Source of the DNA: an uncultured Lachnospiraceae bacterium
Lineage (GTDB): Bacteria > Bacillota > Clostridia > Lachnospirales > Lachnospiraceae
Assembly (NCBI GenBank): GCA_947625135.1
Contig: CANQNE010000003.1
Span: 1-64,000 of the forward strand
Direction: 5' to 3'
Length of the DNA stretch: 64,000 nucleotides
In this document: positions 53,127-61,894 of the stretch, piece by piece
How the letters are laid out: every line of letters starts with the position of its first letter
How positions within the stretch are numbered: position 1 is the stretch's first letter
Notes under the pieces: generated by a model
Databases searched by the model: none
What the model was told of the DNA's origin: nothing
Seen by the model: the letters and a program-made list of their open reading frames with translations, nothing else
Program-made: the position numbers and the translations under genes

Positions 53127-53264
53127 ATGAAGCGGGTAATTGGATTTGCGTGCATTTGCGGGGGATGCGGCATGGTCATTGTGCTGTTTCTGCCCAATAC
53201 ATTCGTGAGTATTCTGATCATACTGGTTCTGCTGCTTCTGGGATACAATCTGTTTTGCTGCTGA
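53127..53264 (+). CDS. 45-residue Cys-rich membrane miniprotein
   Basis: Translates as MKRVIGFACICGGCGMVIV, then LFLPNTFVSIL, a Leu-rich hydrophobic stretch and the ending GYNLFCC. It has one long or two short membrane helices, five cysteines (three in a CICGGC cluster, two at the end), and a positive start, so the N-terminus is probably cytosolic. GGGGGA lies 6 nt before the ATG. It follows gerW by 107 bp. The NLFCC-type ending is reminiscent of small clostridial spore proteins, but that is only an impression. It was too short for routine ORF calling. Confidence 0.6.
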   Translation: MKRVIGFACICGGCGMVIVLFLPNTFVSILIILVLLLLGYNLFCC

Positions 53265-53311
53265 ATCTGATGTGAGATACAAAAGGACATGATCTTTAAG
53301 GAGTACCGACT

Positions 53312-55360
53312 ATGAAAAAATGTTGTTCGCTGATTTTGACGGTTGTCCTGCTGATTACGGCGTTTCCCGTCAGGCTGCAGGCTTCTGTGCTGCCCATGAT
53401 GGAAAAGCGGGTTCCGCTGATTCAGGAAGGGAGATTTCCTCTGTCAGAACAGGCCGCGGCGCCTGCCGGCATTACCGCGGAATATGCGGAGGGGATTGAC
53501 GGGGAAGCAGTCAAAGCGGCGATCTATGACGCGCTGGAGCATCTGGAAAAAAGCCTGAATCTTTCGGAATACCGGATCAGCATGGAAAAGTGGTATGACT
53601 ATTATGCGGAAGTCGTCAACGAAAATCCAAAGTTTTTTTACGCTGACAGCAGCTGCGGGTGTTCTTATGAACCCAATACCGGCTATGTGAAAAACCTGTA
53701 TTTTGAATATACGATGGAGCCGGATGAGATCATCACCGCAAGGGCATTTTTTGAAAAGGAGATATCCGCGATCCTAAGCGGGATCGAAACATCATGGAGC
53801 GATATGGAAAAGGTGCTGTACCTGCATGATTATCTGACCCAGAATTATGAGTATGACACCTCTTACAGTATCTATGACGCCTACAATTTTCTCCATAGCC
53901 GGAAAGGCGTTTGCCAGGCCTATATGCTGGTCTTTACGGAGCTGATGAAGCGGCTTGGGATCCCGGTGAAGCCGGTGGAAAGCGTTCCCATGCACCATAT
54001 ATGGAATATGGTGCAGCTGAATGGTAACTGGTATCATGTTGACGTGACGTTTGACGATCCGGTGGAAGACAGGTACAGCCTTGCCAGTCATGAAAATCTG
54101 CTCAGGAGTGATAAAGGGATCGCTGAGAGCGGGCATGTGGGTTTTGTGCCGGAGGGAGTCTGCACCGATACGACGTATGATCAGTATTTCTGGCGGACAA
54201 CCTATTCGCCGTTCCAGTATGCGGATGGCTTGTGGTATTATACCCGCTATGAGGGCGGCGGACAGTTTTGCAGTTACGATTTTGATTCCGGGGCAGGCAC
54301 ACGCATCTGCGAGCTGGGAAGCTGGGCCGCCGGAAACGGATTTTATATATTGGGCGCGTATGCGGGACTGGATCAGTATGGCGGGAAGATTTATTTTCAG
54401 AATCCGCTTTCCATATATACATACGATCCCGAAAACGGGGAAATGGAAAGTCTGTTGAATGTGGACGGCGGCGAAAAGCAGATCTTCGGTATGCGGATCG
54501 AGGATGACATACTGTATTACCGAACGGCGGAGAGTGTTGTGGGAGAAGGAACGATCTGTACTTATCAGCTGGAGCCTCTGCCCGCTGCTTCAGAGACGCC
54601 TTCCCCGGAACCTTCTGTAACGCTTTCTCCGGAACCCTCTATGACGCCTTCTCTGGAACCCTCTGCGACGCCGGGCGTTTCAGAGACACCTTCCCCGGAA
54701 CCGTCGGTGTTTTATCTTGAAAAACCGAAGGACGATGAGGAGGCATGGCTCGGCCTGTCCTTAGAGGGCAACAGGCTGTATATAGAAATCACAGGAGAGA
54801 CGCCGTTTTGGGTGACCCAGGGAAGCGTACAATTTGATCCGGAAACAACAAAGGTACTGGGCTCCGGCATTGCGCCGGAATTTAAGAAGGCGCTGGATGA
54901 GCAGGGGATGATGGGCTTCCCGGTATGCAATACAGACGAGAATGCCATGCGGTTTGCGGGGGCGTTTCTTGCGTCGTCGGATTATGAAACCGGTGTACAA
55001 TATACGGGACGTGCTTTTTACTATGATCTGGCGTTTTCTTCCCTGCCGGTTCAGCTGGAGCTTTTTGACAGAACGGGGAGTCAGTCTCTGACAGTGTATG
55101 TGAATAGCAGCGGCACGCTTACCAGAGAACCGGACGAGCCGGCGGAGCCTTATGTGTATGGAGATGTGGATCTGAACCGGGATGTTGCGGCAGAAGATGC
55201 GCTTCTCATTCTGCAGTACGTGGTGAAGCTCAGACAGGCGGATGCGCTTCGGCAGATTCTTGCCGACATTGACCGGGATGGGACTGTGAGCGCCATGGAC
55301 GCGCTGATGACACTGCAGGTTGTAGTAAAGCTGAAAACCTCCGAACTCTATATTCCATGA
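53312..55360 (+). CDS. Secreted transglutaminase-like protein with cohesin-like and dockerin domains
   Basis: 682 residues. The signal peptide is at 1-24. A transglutaminase/protease-like domain (about 80-265) has an intact triad: Cys201 in KGVCQAY, His229 in MHHIWN, Asp244 in YHVDVTFDDP. A beta-propeller-like or DUF5050-like region follows to about 420, then a Pro/Ser/Glu/Thr linker with repeated SPEPS (about 425-467). After that comes a cohesin-like sandwich (about 475-610: GSVQFDPETTKVLG, RFAGAF, GRAFYYDLAF), and last a dockerin (DVDLNRDVAAEDALLILQY and DIDRDGTVSAMDALMTLQ). The first F-hand is degenerate. AAGGAG precedes the ATG. Enzyme substrate unknown. The dockerin and triad are solid; the cohesin call is inference. 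Confidence 0.82.
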   Translation: MKKCCSLILTVVLLITAFPVRLQASVLPMMEKRVPLIQEGRFPLSEQAAAPAGITAEYAEGIDGEAVKAAIYDALEHLEKSLNLSEYRISMEKWYDYYAEVVNENPKFFYADSSCGCSYEPNTGYVKNLYFEYTMEPDEIITARAFFEKEISAILSGIETSWSDMEKVLYLHDYLTQNYEYDTSYSIYDAYNFLHSRKGVCQAYMLVFTELMKRLGIPVKPVESVPMHHIWNMVQLNGNWYHVDVTFDDPVEDRYSLASHENLLRSDKGIAESGHVGFVPEGVCTDTTYDQYFWRTTYSPFQYADGLWYYTRYEGGGQFCSYDFDSGAGTRICELGSWAAGNGFYILGAYAGLDQYGGKIYFQNPLSIYTYDPENGEMESLLNVDGGEKQIFGMRIEDDILYYRTAESVVGEGTICTYQLEPLPAASETPSPEPSVTLSPEPSMTPSLEPSATPGVSETPSPEPSVFYLEKPKDDEEAWLGLSLEGNRLYIEITGETPFWVTQGSVQFDPETTKVLGSGIAPEFKKALDEQGMMGFPVCNTDENAMRFAGAFLASSDYETGVQYTGRAFYYDLAFSSLPVQLELFDRTGSQSLTVYVNSSGTLTREPDEPAEPYVYGDVDLNRDVAAEDALLILQYVVKLRQADALRQILADIDRDGTVSAMDALMTLQVVVKLKTSELYIP

Positions 55361-55365
55361 TAAAA

Positions 55366-55402
55366 AAGCTGCCGCGGGAGGTTTTCCTGCCGCGGCTTTT
55401 TA
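55366..55402 (+). terminator. Terminator after the transglutaminase-dockerin gene
   Basis: GCCGCGG and CCGCGGC form a GC-rich stem flanked by A5 and T5 tracts. Confidence 0.9.
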
Positions 55403-55517
55403 TCTTACGATGCCGCGTCTGCCGGAAGCTGTTTCAAAAAAACAGGAAAACGGCTTGAAGGTACAAAAGGAAAACAGTAGAATAAAAAAGACAATCGAAA
55501 GGAAAAGGGGATCTGCC

Positions 55518-57053
55518 ATGAAAATGACTACCTTTGCCGCCATTGATATCGGCGCTTATGAAATCGTCATGAAAATCTTTGAGATTTCCGCCAAAAACGG
55601 AATGAAGGAAATTGACTGCATCCGTCAGCGGACAGAACTGGGAGCGGATACATACGCTTTTGGATATATCAGTTATGACAAGATCGAGAGCTTATGCCGG
55701 ATCCTTACGGAATTTCGGACGATCATGGAGGGGTACCGGGTGGATGTGTACCGGGCCTGCGGCAAAAGCGCCCTCAGAGAAACTTCCAACATTTTGTTGA
55801 TACTGGAGCAGATCAAGAGCAAGACCGGGCTGCACGTGGATATTCTCAGCAACTCGGAACACCGCTTTATCAAATATAAATCCATCGCCTTTCAGGAGAC
55901 GGAATTTCTGAAGATGATCGAAAAGCCCACCGCCATTGCGGATGTGGGGGAGGGCAGCCTGCAGATATCCCTGTTCAACAAGGAATGTCTTGTGACTACC
56001 CAGAATATCCGCATGGGCACCATGCGCCTGCGGGAGAAGCTGTCCGGCATGGAGGAAAAGACCTCGGATCTGTCCGGCATGGCGGAGGAGCTTATGAGCA
56101 GCGAGTTATTCAACTTCCGCAAGCTGTTTTTAAAGGATAAGGAGATCAAAAATCTGATCGTTCTGGGCAGTTTTCTTCCAAAGATCATAAAAAAAGCAAA
56201 TAACGGCGAGCCGTCTTTCTATCTGTCAAAGGATGCGCTGATGGCGGAGCTGGAGAGCTATAGAAGAAAAGACCCGGAATCGATCGCGGAGGAGCTGGAG
56301 ATTTCCCCGGATGTGTCTGAGCTGCTGAATCAGTCCATCGCCGTTTACCGGTCGCTGATCGGGGGAATGGATGTGGAGGAAATCTGGGCGCCGTCCTTGT
56401 CCCTGTGTGAGGGATTGGCTTATGAGTATGCGGAGCAGAACCATTATCTGAAAAATCCCCACAATTTTGAAAACGACATTCTGGCGGCAGGCAAAAACAT
56501 TGCGAAACGTTATATGTGCAATACGAAGCATGCGGAAGTTGTGGAAAACTTTGCCATGATCTTGTTTGACGGGCTGAAGGGCGTGCACGATATGGGGAAA
56601 CGGGAGCGGCTTCTGTTACGGCTGGCCGCCCAGCTTCACAGCTGCGGCAAATATATCAGTATGTCCTACAGCGCGGAATGTACTTACAATATTATCGCCT
56701 CCACAGAGATCATCGGCCTGTCTCATACCGAGCGGGAGATCGTGGCCAATGTGGCAAAATACAATACCATGGAATTCCCTGATTACAAGGAATTGGCTGC
56801 CAATCTCCAGAGCGCGGATTATCTGACGGTAGCCAAGCTGACGGCGATTCTGCGGATCGCCAATGAAATGGACAAGGGACACCGCCAGAAGTTCAAGTCC
56901 GTGAAGACCGTGCTGAAAAAGGATGTGCTTACCGTTACCATCAATTCCGCCCAGAACATGACGCTGGAGATCGGTATGATGGACGATAAAAGAAAATTCT
57001 TTGAGAATGTGTTCGGTGTGAAACTTTTGATCAAGCAGAAAATCAAGCAATAG
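55518..57053 (+). CDS. ppx: Ppx/GppA-type exopolyphosphatase with HD domain
   Basis: 511 residues. An actin-like ASKHA phosphatase domain begins at FAAIDIGAYEIVMKIFEI; AIADVGEGSLQISLF is the second phosphate-binding loop. A C-terminal HD-type domain is visible (HDMGKRERLLLRLAAQLHSCGKYI; SHTEREIVANVAKY). It would hydrolyse terminal phosphates of polyphosphate or pppGpp. The usual DxGxxS (ID-IG-N/S) of the first loop reads DIGAYE, slightly diverged. The start at 55518 has AAGGGGA upstream; an earlier in-frame ATG lies in the preceding terminator region. ppk1 follows 15 bp downstream, giving a ppx-ppk1 pair. Confidence 0.88.
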   Translation: MKMTTFAAIDIGAYEIVMKIFEISAKNGMKEIDCIRQRTELGADTYAFGYISYDKIESLCRILTEFRTIMEGYRVDVYRACGKSALRETSNILLILEQIKSKTGLHVDILSNSEHRFIKYKSIAFQETEFLKMIEKPTAIADVGEGSLQISLFNKECLVTTQNIRMGTMRLREKLSGMEEKTSDLSGMAEELMSSELFNFRKLFLKDKEIKNLIVLGSFLPKIIKKANNGEPSFYLSKDALMAELESYRRKDPESIAEELEISPDVSELLNQSIAVYRSLIGGMDVEEIWAPSLSLCEGLAYEYAEQNHYLKNPHNFENDILAAGKNIAKRYMCNTKHAEVVENFAMILFDGLKGVHDMGKRERLLLRLAAQLHSCGKYISMSYSAECTYNIIASTEIIGLSHTEREIVANVAKYNTMEFPDYKELAANLQSADYLTVAKLTAILRIANEMDKGHRQKFKSVKTVLKKDVLTVTINSAQNMTLEIGMMDDKRKFFENVFGVKLLIKQKIKQ

Positions 57054-57068
57054 GAAAGAGGAAAAGCG

Positions 57069-59192
57069 ATGGAAGAATATAAAGGTCTTTTGTCACCGGA
57101 ATATTATTACAACAGAGAATTAAGCTGGCTTTTGTTTAATGACCGTATTTTAAACGAAGCCAGAGACAGAACCATTCCCCTGTTTGAGCGGCTGAAATTT
57201 TTGAGCATCACTGCCTCGAATCTGGATGAATTTTTTATGATCCGGGTGGCGTCTCTGAAGGATATGGTAAATGTAAAATACAACAAACCGGACATTGCCG
57301 GTATGCGTCCCCAGGAGCAGCTGGCGGCGATCAACGAGAAAGCAAAGGAAATGGTGACGGCCCAGTACAATACCTATAACCGGTCATTGCTTCCGGCGCT
57401 GCGGGCAGCGGGGCTGAATGTGGTCACCTCCCACAAAAATCTGACGAAGGAACAGAAGCACTTTGTAGATCAGTATTTTTTGGAGGTGGTGTACCCGGTC
57501 CTGACGCCCATGGCAGTGGATTCTTCCCGCCCGTTCCCTCTGATCCGCAACAAGTCCCTGAATATCGGCGCCGTGATCACAAAGGATAAGGAAACGCAGA
57601 TGGCAACAGTACAGGTGCCAAGCGTGCTGGAACGTATCGTGGAAATCCCCGGCGAGAAAAACGTGGTCACCGTGATTCTGCTGGAGGAGATCATCATGCG
57701 CAATATCCAGCAGCTGTTTTTGAATTATAAGATCGAATGTGCCTATCCATACAGGATCATGCGCAATGCAGATCTGACTATAGATGAGGACGAGGCGGCG
57801 GATCTGCTGAAGGAGATCCAGAAGCAGATCAAAAAACGCCAGTGGGGAGAAGTGATCCGCCTTGAGGTGGCTGAGGATATGGACAAGCGGATGCTGAAGT
57901 GGCTGCGCCGGGAGCTGTCCGTCCGGGAGGAGGATATTTTCAGGATCAGCGGGCCGCTGGATCTGACATTTCTGATGAAGATGTACGGACTGCCCGGCTT
58001 TGAGGAATTAAAGGCGGAGAAGAATAAGCCCGCCCCGGTGCCGGAAATGCAGGGAGAAGGGGATATCTTTTCCAAGATCCGCAAACAGGATATCCTGCTT
58101 CATCATCCCTATCAGTCCTTTGACCCGGTGGTGGATTTTGTGCGGGAGGCGGCGCGAGACGCACAGGTGATGGCTATTAAGCAGACGCTATATCGGGTCA
58201 GCGGGAATTCGCCTATTATCGCCGCCCTTGCCCTTGCCGCGGAAAACGGCAAGCAGGTGACGGTTCTGGTGGAGTTAAAGGCCCGTTTCGACGAGGAAAA
58301 CAATATCGTCTGGGCGAAGATGCTGGAAAAAGCCGGCTGCCATGTGATCTATGGGCTGGTGGGACTGAAGACCCACAGCAAGATCACCCTTGTGGTGCGC
58401 AGGGAAGAGGACGGCATCCGCCGTTATGTCCATCTTGGTACAGGCAATTACAATGATTCTACAGCGAAGCTGTATACGGATATGGGGCTGCTTACCTGCA
58501 GCGAAGCCATTGGCGAGGATGCAACGGCCGTATTTAACATGATCAGCGGGTATTCCGAGCCGCCCAGCTGGAATAAGCTGTATCTGGCGCCGCTGTGGCT
58601 GCGTGAGCGGTTCGTGAAGCTGATCCGAAGAGAGGCCAAAAACGCCAAGGAGGGCAAGGAAGCAAAGATCATCGCGAAGATGAATTCCCTCTGCGACAGA
58701 GAGATCATCTCGGAGCTTTACGCGGCGTCTGCGGCGGGCGTGAAGATCGAGCTGATCGTCCGGGGAATATGCTGCTTAAAGGTCGGGATTCCCGGCGTCA
58801 GCGACAATATCTCCGTGCGTTCTATCGTGGGGAATTTTCTGGAGCACAGCCGTATTTTTTATTTTGAAAACGGGGGCGCGCCAAAGGTTTATATGGGAAG
58901 TGCCGACTGGATGCCCCGGAATCTGGATAAGCGGGTGGAGATCCTGTTCCCAGTGGAGGACAAGCGTCTGAAAAACGAAGTGATCCATATACTGGATATT
59001 TTGCTGGCGGATACGCTGAAGGCCCACATCCTGCAGCCGGACGGCAGCTACGCCAAGCAGGATCTGCGGGGAAAGACTCGCCTTTGCGCCCAGGAGTATT
59101 TTGTAAAAGAGGCACAGGAGCGTGTGCCGGCGGACAGGAACCCCATCAGGGACAGGGTGTTTGTGCCGGAGGAGCCTGTTGAACTGCAGTGA
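57069..59192 (+). CDS. ppk1: Polyphosphate kinase 1
   Basis: 707 residues, the usual length. It polymerises the gamma-phosphate of ATP into polyphosphate. The N-domain starts YYNRELSWLLFNDRIL. The FVREAARDAQVMAIKQTLYRVSGNSPI block and the phosphoacceptor His in HLGTGNYNDSTAKLYTDMGL are intact, as are RGICCLKVGIPGVSDNI and MGSADWMPRNLDKRVE. GAAAGAGG precedes the ATG. It follows ppx tightly, so synthesis and breakdown of polyphosphate are co-transcribed. Confidence 0.96.
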   Translation: MEEYKGLLSPEYYYNRELSWLLFNDRILNEARDRTIPLFERLKFLSITASNLDEFFMIRVASLKDMVNVKYNKPDIAGMRPQEQLAAINEKAKEMVTAQYNTYNRSLLPALRAAGLNVVTSHKNLTKEQKHFVDQYFLEVVYPVLTPMAVDSSRPFPLIRNKSLNIGAVITKDKETQMATVQVPSVLERIVEIPGEKNVVTVILLEEIIMRNIQQLFLNYKIECAYPYRIMRNADLTIDEDEAADLLKEIQKQIKKRQWGEVIRLEVAEDMDKRMLKWLRRELSVREEDIFRISGPLDLTFLMKMYGLPGFEELKAEKNKPAPVPEMQGEGDIFSKIRKQDILLHHPYQSFDPVVDFVREAARDAQVMAIKQTLYRVSGNSPIIAALALAAENGKQVTVLVELKARFDEENNIVWAKMLEKAGCHVIYGLVGLKTHSKITLVVRREEDGIRRYVHLGTGNYNDSTAKLYTDMGLLTCSEAIGEDATAVFNMISGYSEPPSWNKLYLAPLWLRERFVKLIRREAKNAKEGKEAKIIAKMNSLCDREIISELYAASAAGVKIELIVRGICCLKVGIPGVSDNISVRSIVGNFLEHSRIFYFENGGAPKVYMGSADWMPRNLDKRVEILFPVEDKRLKNEVIHILDILLADTLKAHILQPDGSYAKQDLRGKTRLCAQEYFVKEAQERVPADRNPIRDRVFVPEEPVELQ

Positions 59193-59291
59193 GAAAAACC
59201 GCCGCCCACAGGCGCTGCCGGGCATCTTTGGGGATGCTTTTGGGAGCAGGGATACGGGAGGAAATGGCACGGCGGGAAATGAAATGGGTGT

Positions 59292-59320
59292 TTGACATTT
59301 CCACGGCGGTAATGTATACT
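59292..59320 (+). promoter_or_regulatory. Promoter of the diol dehydratase operon
   Basis: TTGACA (59292-59297), 17-bp spacer, TATACT (59315-59320), 40 bp before the start codon. Confidence 0.85.
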
Positions 59321-59359
59321 TGAAATAATGATAGTATTAAGTAAAAGAGGTGCTGTGCA

Positions 59360-61885
59360 GTGAAAAAATTTTTTGACGGGGATATTGAAAAATCACCAAG
59401 GATCCAGAAATTGTATGACGATCTGTTCGACCACATGCCTACCATCGAGGCGGACCGCGCGGAGATCGTGACCCGCGTGTATCAGGAGACAGAAAACGAG
59501 CCCATCATTACCAGAAGAGGAAAGGTGTTCAAGGCAATCTGTGAGGAGCTGCCCATTATTATCCGTCCTCTGGAGCTGATCGTTGGCTCCAATACACAGG
59601 TGGCCAGGGGCTGCCAGACTTTCCCGGAGTATTCCTTTGAATGGCTGGAGGCTGAATTTGACACGGTAGAACACAGATCGGCCGATCCTTTCTACATTTC
59701 AGAGGATACCAAGAAACGGCTCCATGAGGTTTACAAGTACTGGCCCGGCAAGACTACCAGTGATCTGGCAACTTCCTACATGGCGCCGGAAACGCTGATG
59801 GCGATCAAGCACAATATGTTTACTACCGGCAACTATTTCTATAACGGCATCGGCCACTTTACCGTTGATTACAGGAAGGTGCTGGAGATTGGCTTCGAGG
59901 GCATCAAAAAAGAAGCGGAAGAGGCAAAGAGCAAATTGCACGGGTACGATCCCGATTATGCGACCAGAAACGCATTTCTGGAGGCAGTCATTATGTGTTG
60001 CGACGCGGCGGGAGTATATGCGAACCGTTATGCCATGCTTGCCCTTGAAGAGGCGAAAAAATGCAGCGACGAGGAGCGCAGGAAGGAACTTCTGCAGATT
60101 GCCCAGAACTGTGCCCGGGTTCCGGCAAAGCCGGCTACCAGCTTTTATGAAGCCTGTCAATCTTTCTGGTTCGTGCAGATGCTGCTTCAGACGGAGTCCA
60201 GCGGACATTCCATTTCTCCGGGACGTTTCGATCAGTATATGTATCCTTATTACAAGGCGGATATGGAATCCGGCAAGATCACCAGAGAATTTGCACAGGA
60301 GCTTCTGGACTGTATCTGGATCAAGCTGAACGATCTGAACAAGTGCCGCGACGCGGCCAGCGCAGAGGGCTTCGCAGGCTACAGCCTGTTCCAGAACCTG
60401 ATCGTGGGCGGTCAGGACAAAGAGGGATTGGATGTAACCAACGATCTGTCCTGCATGTGTATAGAAGCGTCCATGCACGTGCGGCTTCCTCAGCCGTCCT
60501 TGTCTATCCGTGTCTGGAACGGATCGCCTAACGCGCTGCTGATCAAGGCGGCAAAACTGACCAGGACCGGTATCGGACTTCCGGCTTATTACAATGACGA
60601 GGTGATCATTCCTTCCATGCTCAGCCGCGGCGTCACAATGGAGGATGCCAGAGATTATGGTATTATTGGCTGCGTGGAGCCTCAGGCGGGAGGCAAGACT
60701 GATGGATGGCATGACGCGGCGTTCTTTAATATGTGCCGTCCTGTGGAAATGGTATTTTCCAACGGGTATGAATTTGGCGACAAGGTGGGCCTGCAGACGG
60801 GAACCCTTGACAGCCTGAAGACATTCGATGATTTTTATACTGCTTACAAGCGCCAGATGGAATATTTTATTCAGCTGCTTGTGAATTCCGATAACAGTAT
60901 CGATGTGGCCCACGGGGAACGCTGTCCCCTTCCTTTCCAGTCCAGTATGATTGCGGACTGTATCGGCAGAGGCAAGGCCCTCCAGCAGGGTGGCGCCATC
61001 TACAACTTTACCGGACCCCAGGGCTTTGGCATCGCCAACATGACCGATGCGCTGTATGCCATCAAGTCCCTTGTCTATGAGCAGAAAAAATATACGCTGC
61101 AGCAGTTTTCTGAGGCACTGCAGGATAATTTCGGGAAAGGGCTTTCCAAGGAGCGGGTGTCAAATCTGACGCTGCAGATTGTCAAAGGACTGGAAAAGGC
61201 CGGACATCAGGTGACGGATAAGGAGATCGAGCAGATCGCGCTTCAGGTGCGGGATGAAAGCGTGTCCCAGGAGAAGAAGGCGTTTTACGACAAGCTGCTG
61301 GAGGATATCAACGCACTGCCCAAATACGGCAACGACCTGCCGGAGATCGACCTGTTTGCCAGAGATGTGGCCTATACATATACGAAGCCTATGGAAAAAT
61401 ACAAAAATCCCAGAGGCGGCATGTATCAGGCGGGACTGTATCCGGTATCTGCCAATGTTCCACTGGGACAGCAGACCGGCGCTACCCCGGACGGACGTCT
61501 GGCCAACACACCTATTGCGGACGGCGTGGGACCGGTTTCCGGAAAAGATACGCTGGGTCCTACCGCTACGGCAAACTCCGTTGCGCGGCTGGATCACGGC
61601 ATTGCTTCCAACGGTACCCTGTTCAATCAGAAGTTCCATCCTTCCGCTTTGAGCGGCATGGAGGGATTGCAGAAGTTTGTCGCACTGATCCGGGCCTATT
61701 TTGATCAGAAGGGCATGCACATGCAGTTCAATGTAGTGAGCAGAGAGACGCTGCTGGATGCGCAGCAGCATCCCGATCAGTACAAGGGACTGGTTGTCCG
61801 TGTAGCAGGGTACAGCGCACTGTTTACCACACTGTCAAAATCTCTGCAGGATGATATCATCAACCGGACCACACAGGGGTTCTAA
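59360..61885 (+). CDS. Glycyl-radical B12-independent glycerol/propane-1,2-diol dehydratase
   Basis: 841 residues of the PFL-like glycyl radical family. The glycyl loop RVAGYSALFTTL places the radical Gly near 817; the thiyl Cys is Cys438 in GIIGCVEPQ. By comparison with the known Clostridium butyricum glycerol dehydratase, the substrate and catalytic residues all have equivalents: His166, His283 and Ser284 (GHSISP), Tyr341, Glu440 and Asp452. It should dehydrate glycerol to 3-hydroxypropionaldehyde or propane-1,2-diol to propanal. It is about 50 residues longer than the C. butyricum enzyme, mainly through a helical insert near 615-665. Oxygen sensitive and cytosolic. The activase follows 9 bp downstream; no microcompartment or propanol dehydrogenase genes are seen. 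Confidence 0.85.
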   Translation: MKKFFDGDIEKSPRIQKLYDDLFDHMPTIEADRAEIVTRVYQETENEPIITRRGKVFKAICEELPIIIRPLELIVGSNTQVARGCQTFPEYSFEWLEAEFDTVEHRSADPFYISEDTKKRLHEVYKYWPGKTTSDLATSYMAPETLMAIKHNMFTTGNYFYNGIGHFTVDYRKVLEIGFEGIKKEAEEAKSKLHGYDPDYATRNAFLEAVIMCCDAAGVYANRYAMLALEEAKKCSDEERRKELLQIAQNCARVPAKPATSFYEACQSFWFVQMLLQTESSGHSISPGRFDQYMYPYYKADMESGKITREFAQELLDCIWIKLNDLNKCRDAASAEGFAGYSLFQNLIVGGQDKEGLDVTNDLSCMCIEASMHVRLPQPSLSIRVWNGSPNALLIKAAKLTRTGIGLPAYYNDEVIIPSMLSRGVTMEDARDYGIIGCVEPQAGGKTDGWHDAAFFNMCRPVEMVFSNGYEFGDKVGLQTGTLDSLKTFDDFYTAYKRQMEYFIQLLVNSDNSIDVAHGERCPLPFQSSMIADCIGRGKALQQGGAIYNFTGPQGFGIANMTDALYAIKSLVYEQKKYTLQQFSEALQDNFGKGLSKERVSNLTLQIVKGLEKAGHQVTDKEIEQIALQVRDESVSQEKKAFYDKLLEDINALPKYGNDLPEIDLFARDVAYTYTKPMEKYKNPRGGMYQAGLYPVSANVPLGQQTGATPDGRLANTPIADGVGPVSGKDTLGPTATANSVARLDHGIASNGTLFNQKFHPSALSGMEGLQKFVALIRAYFDQKGMHMQFNVVSRETLLDAQQHPDQYKGLVVRVAGYSALFTTLSKSLQDDIINRTTQGF

Positions 61886-61894
61886 GAGGTATAT

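Noticed and set aside
59699..60913. 404-codon antisense ORF opposite the diol dehydratase gene
   Set aside because: The sense strand is a clear glycyl radical enzyme with intact motifs; the antisense product has no family and no start signal.
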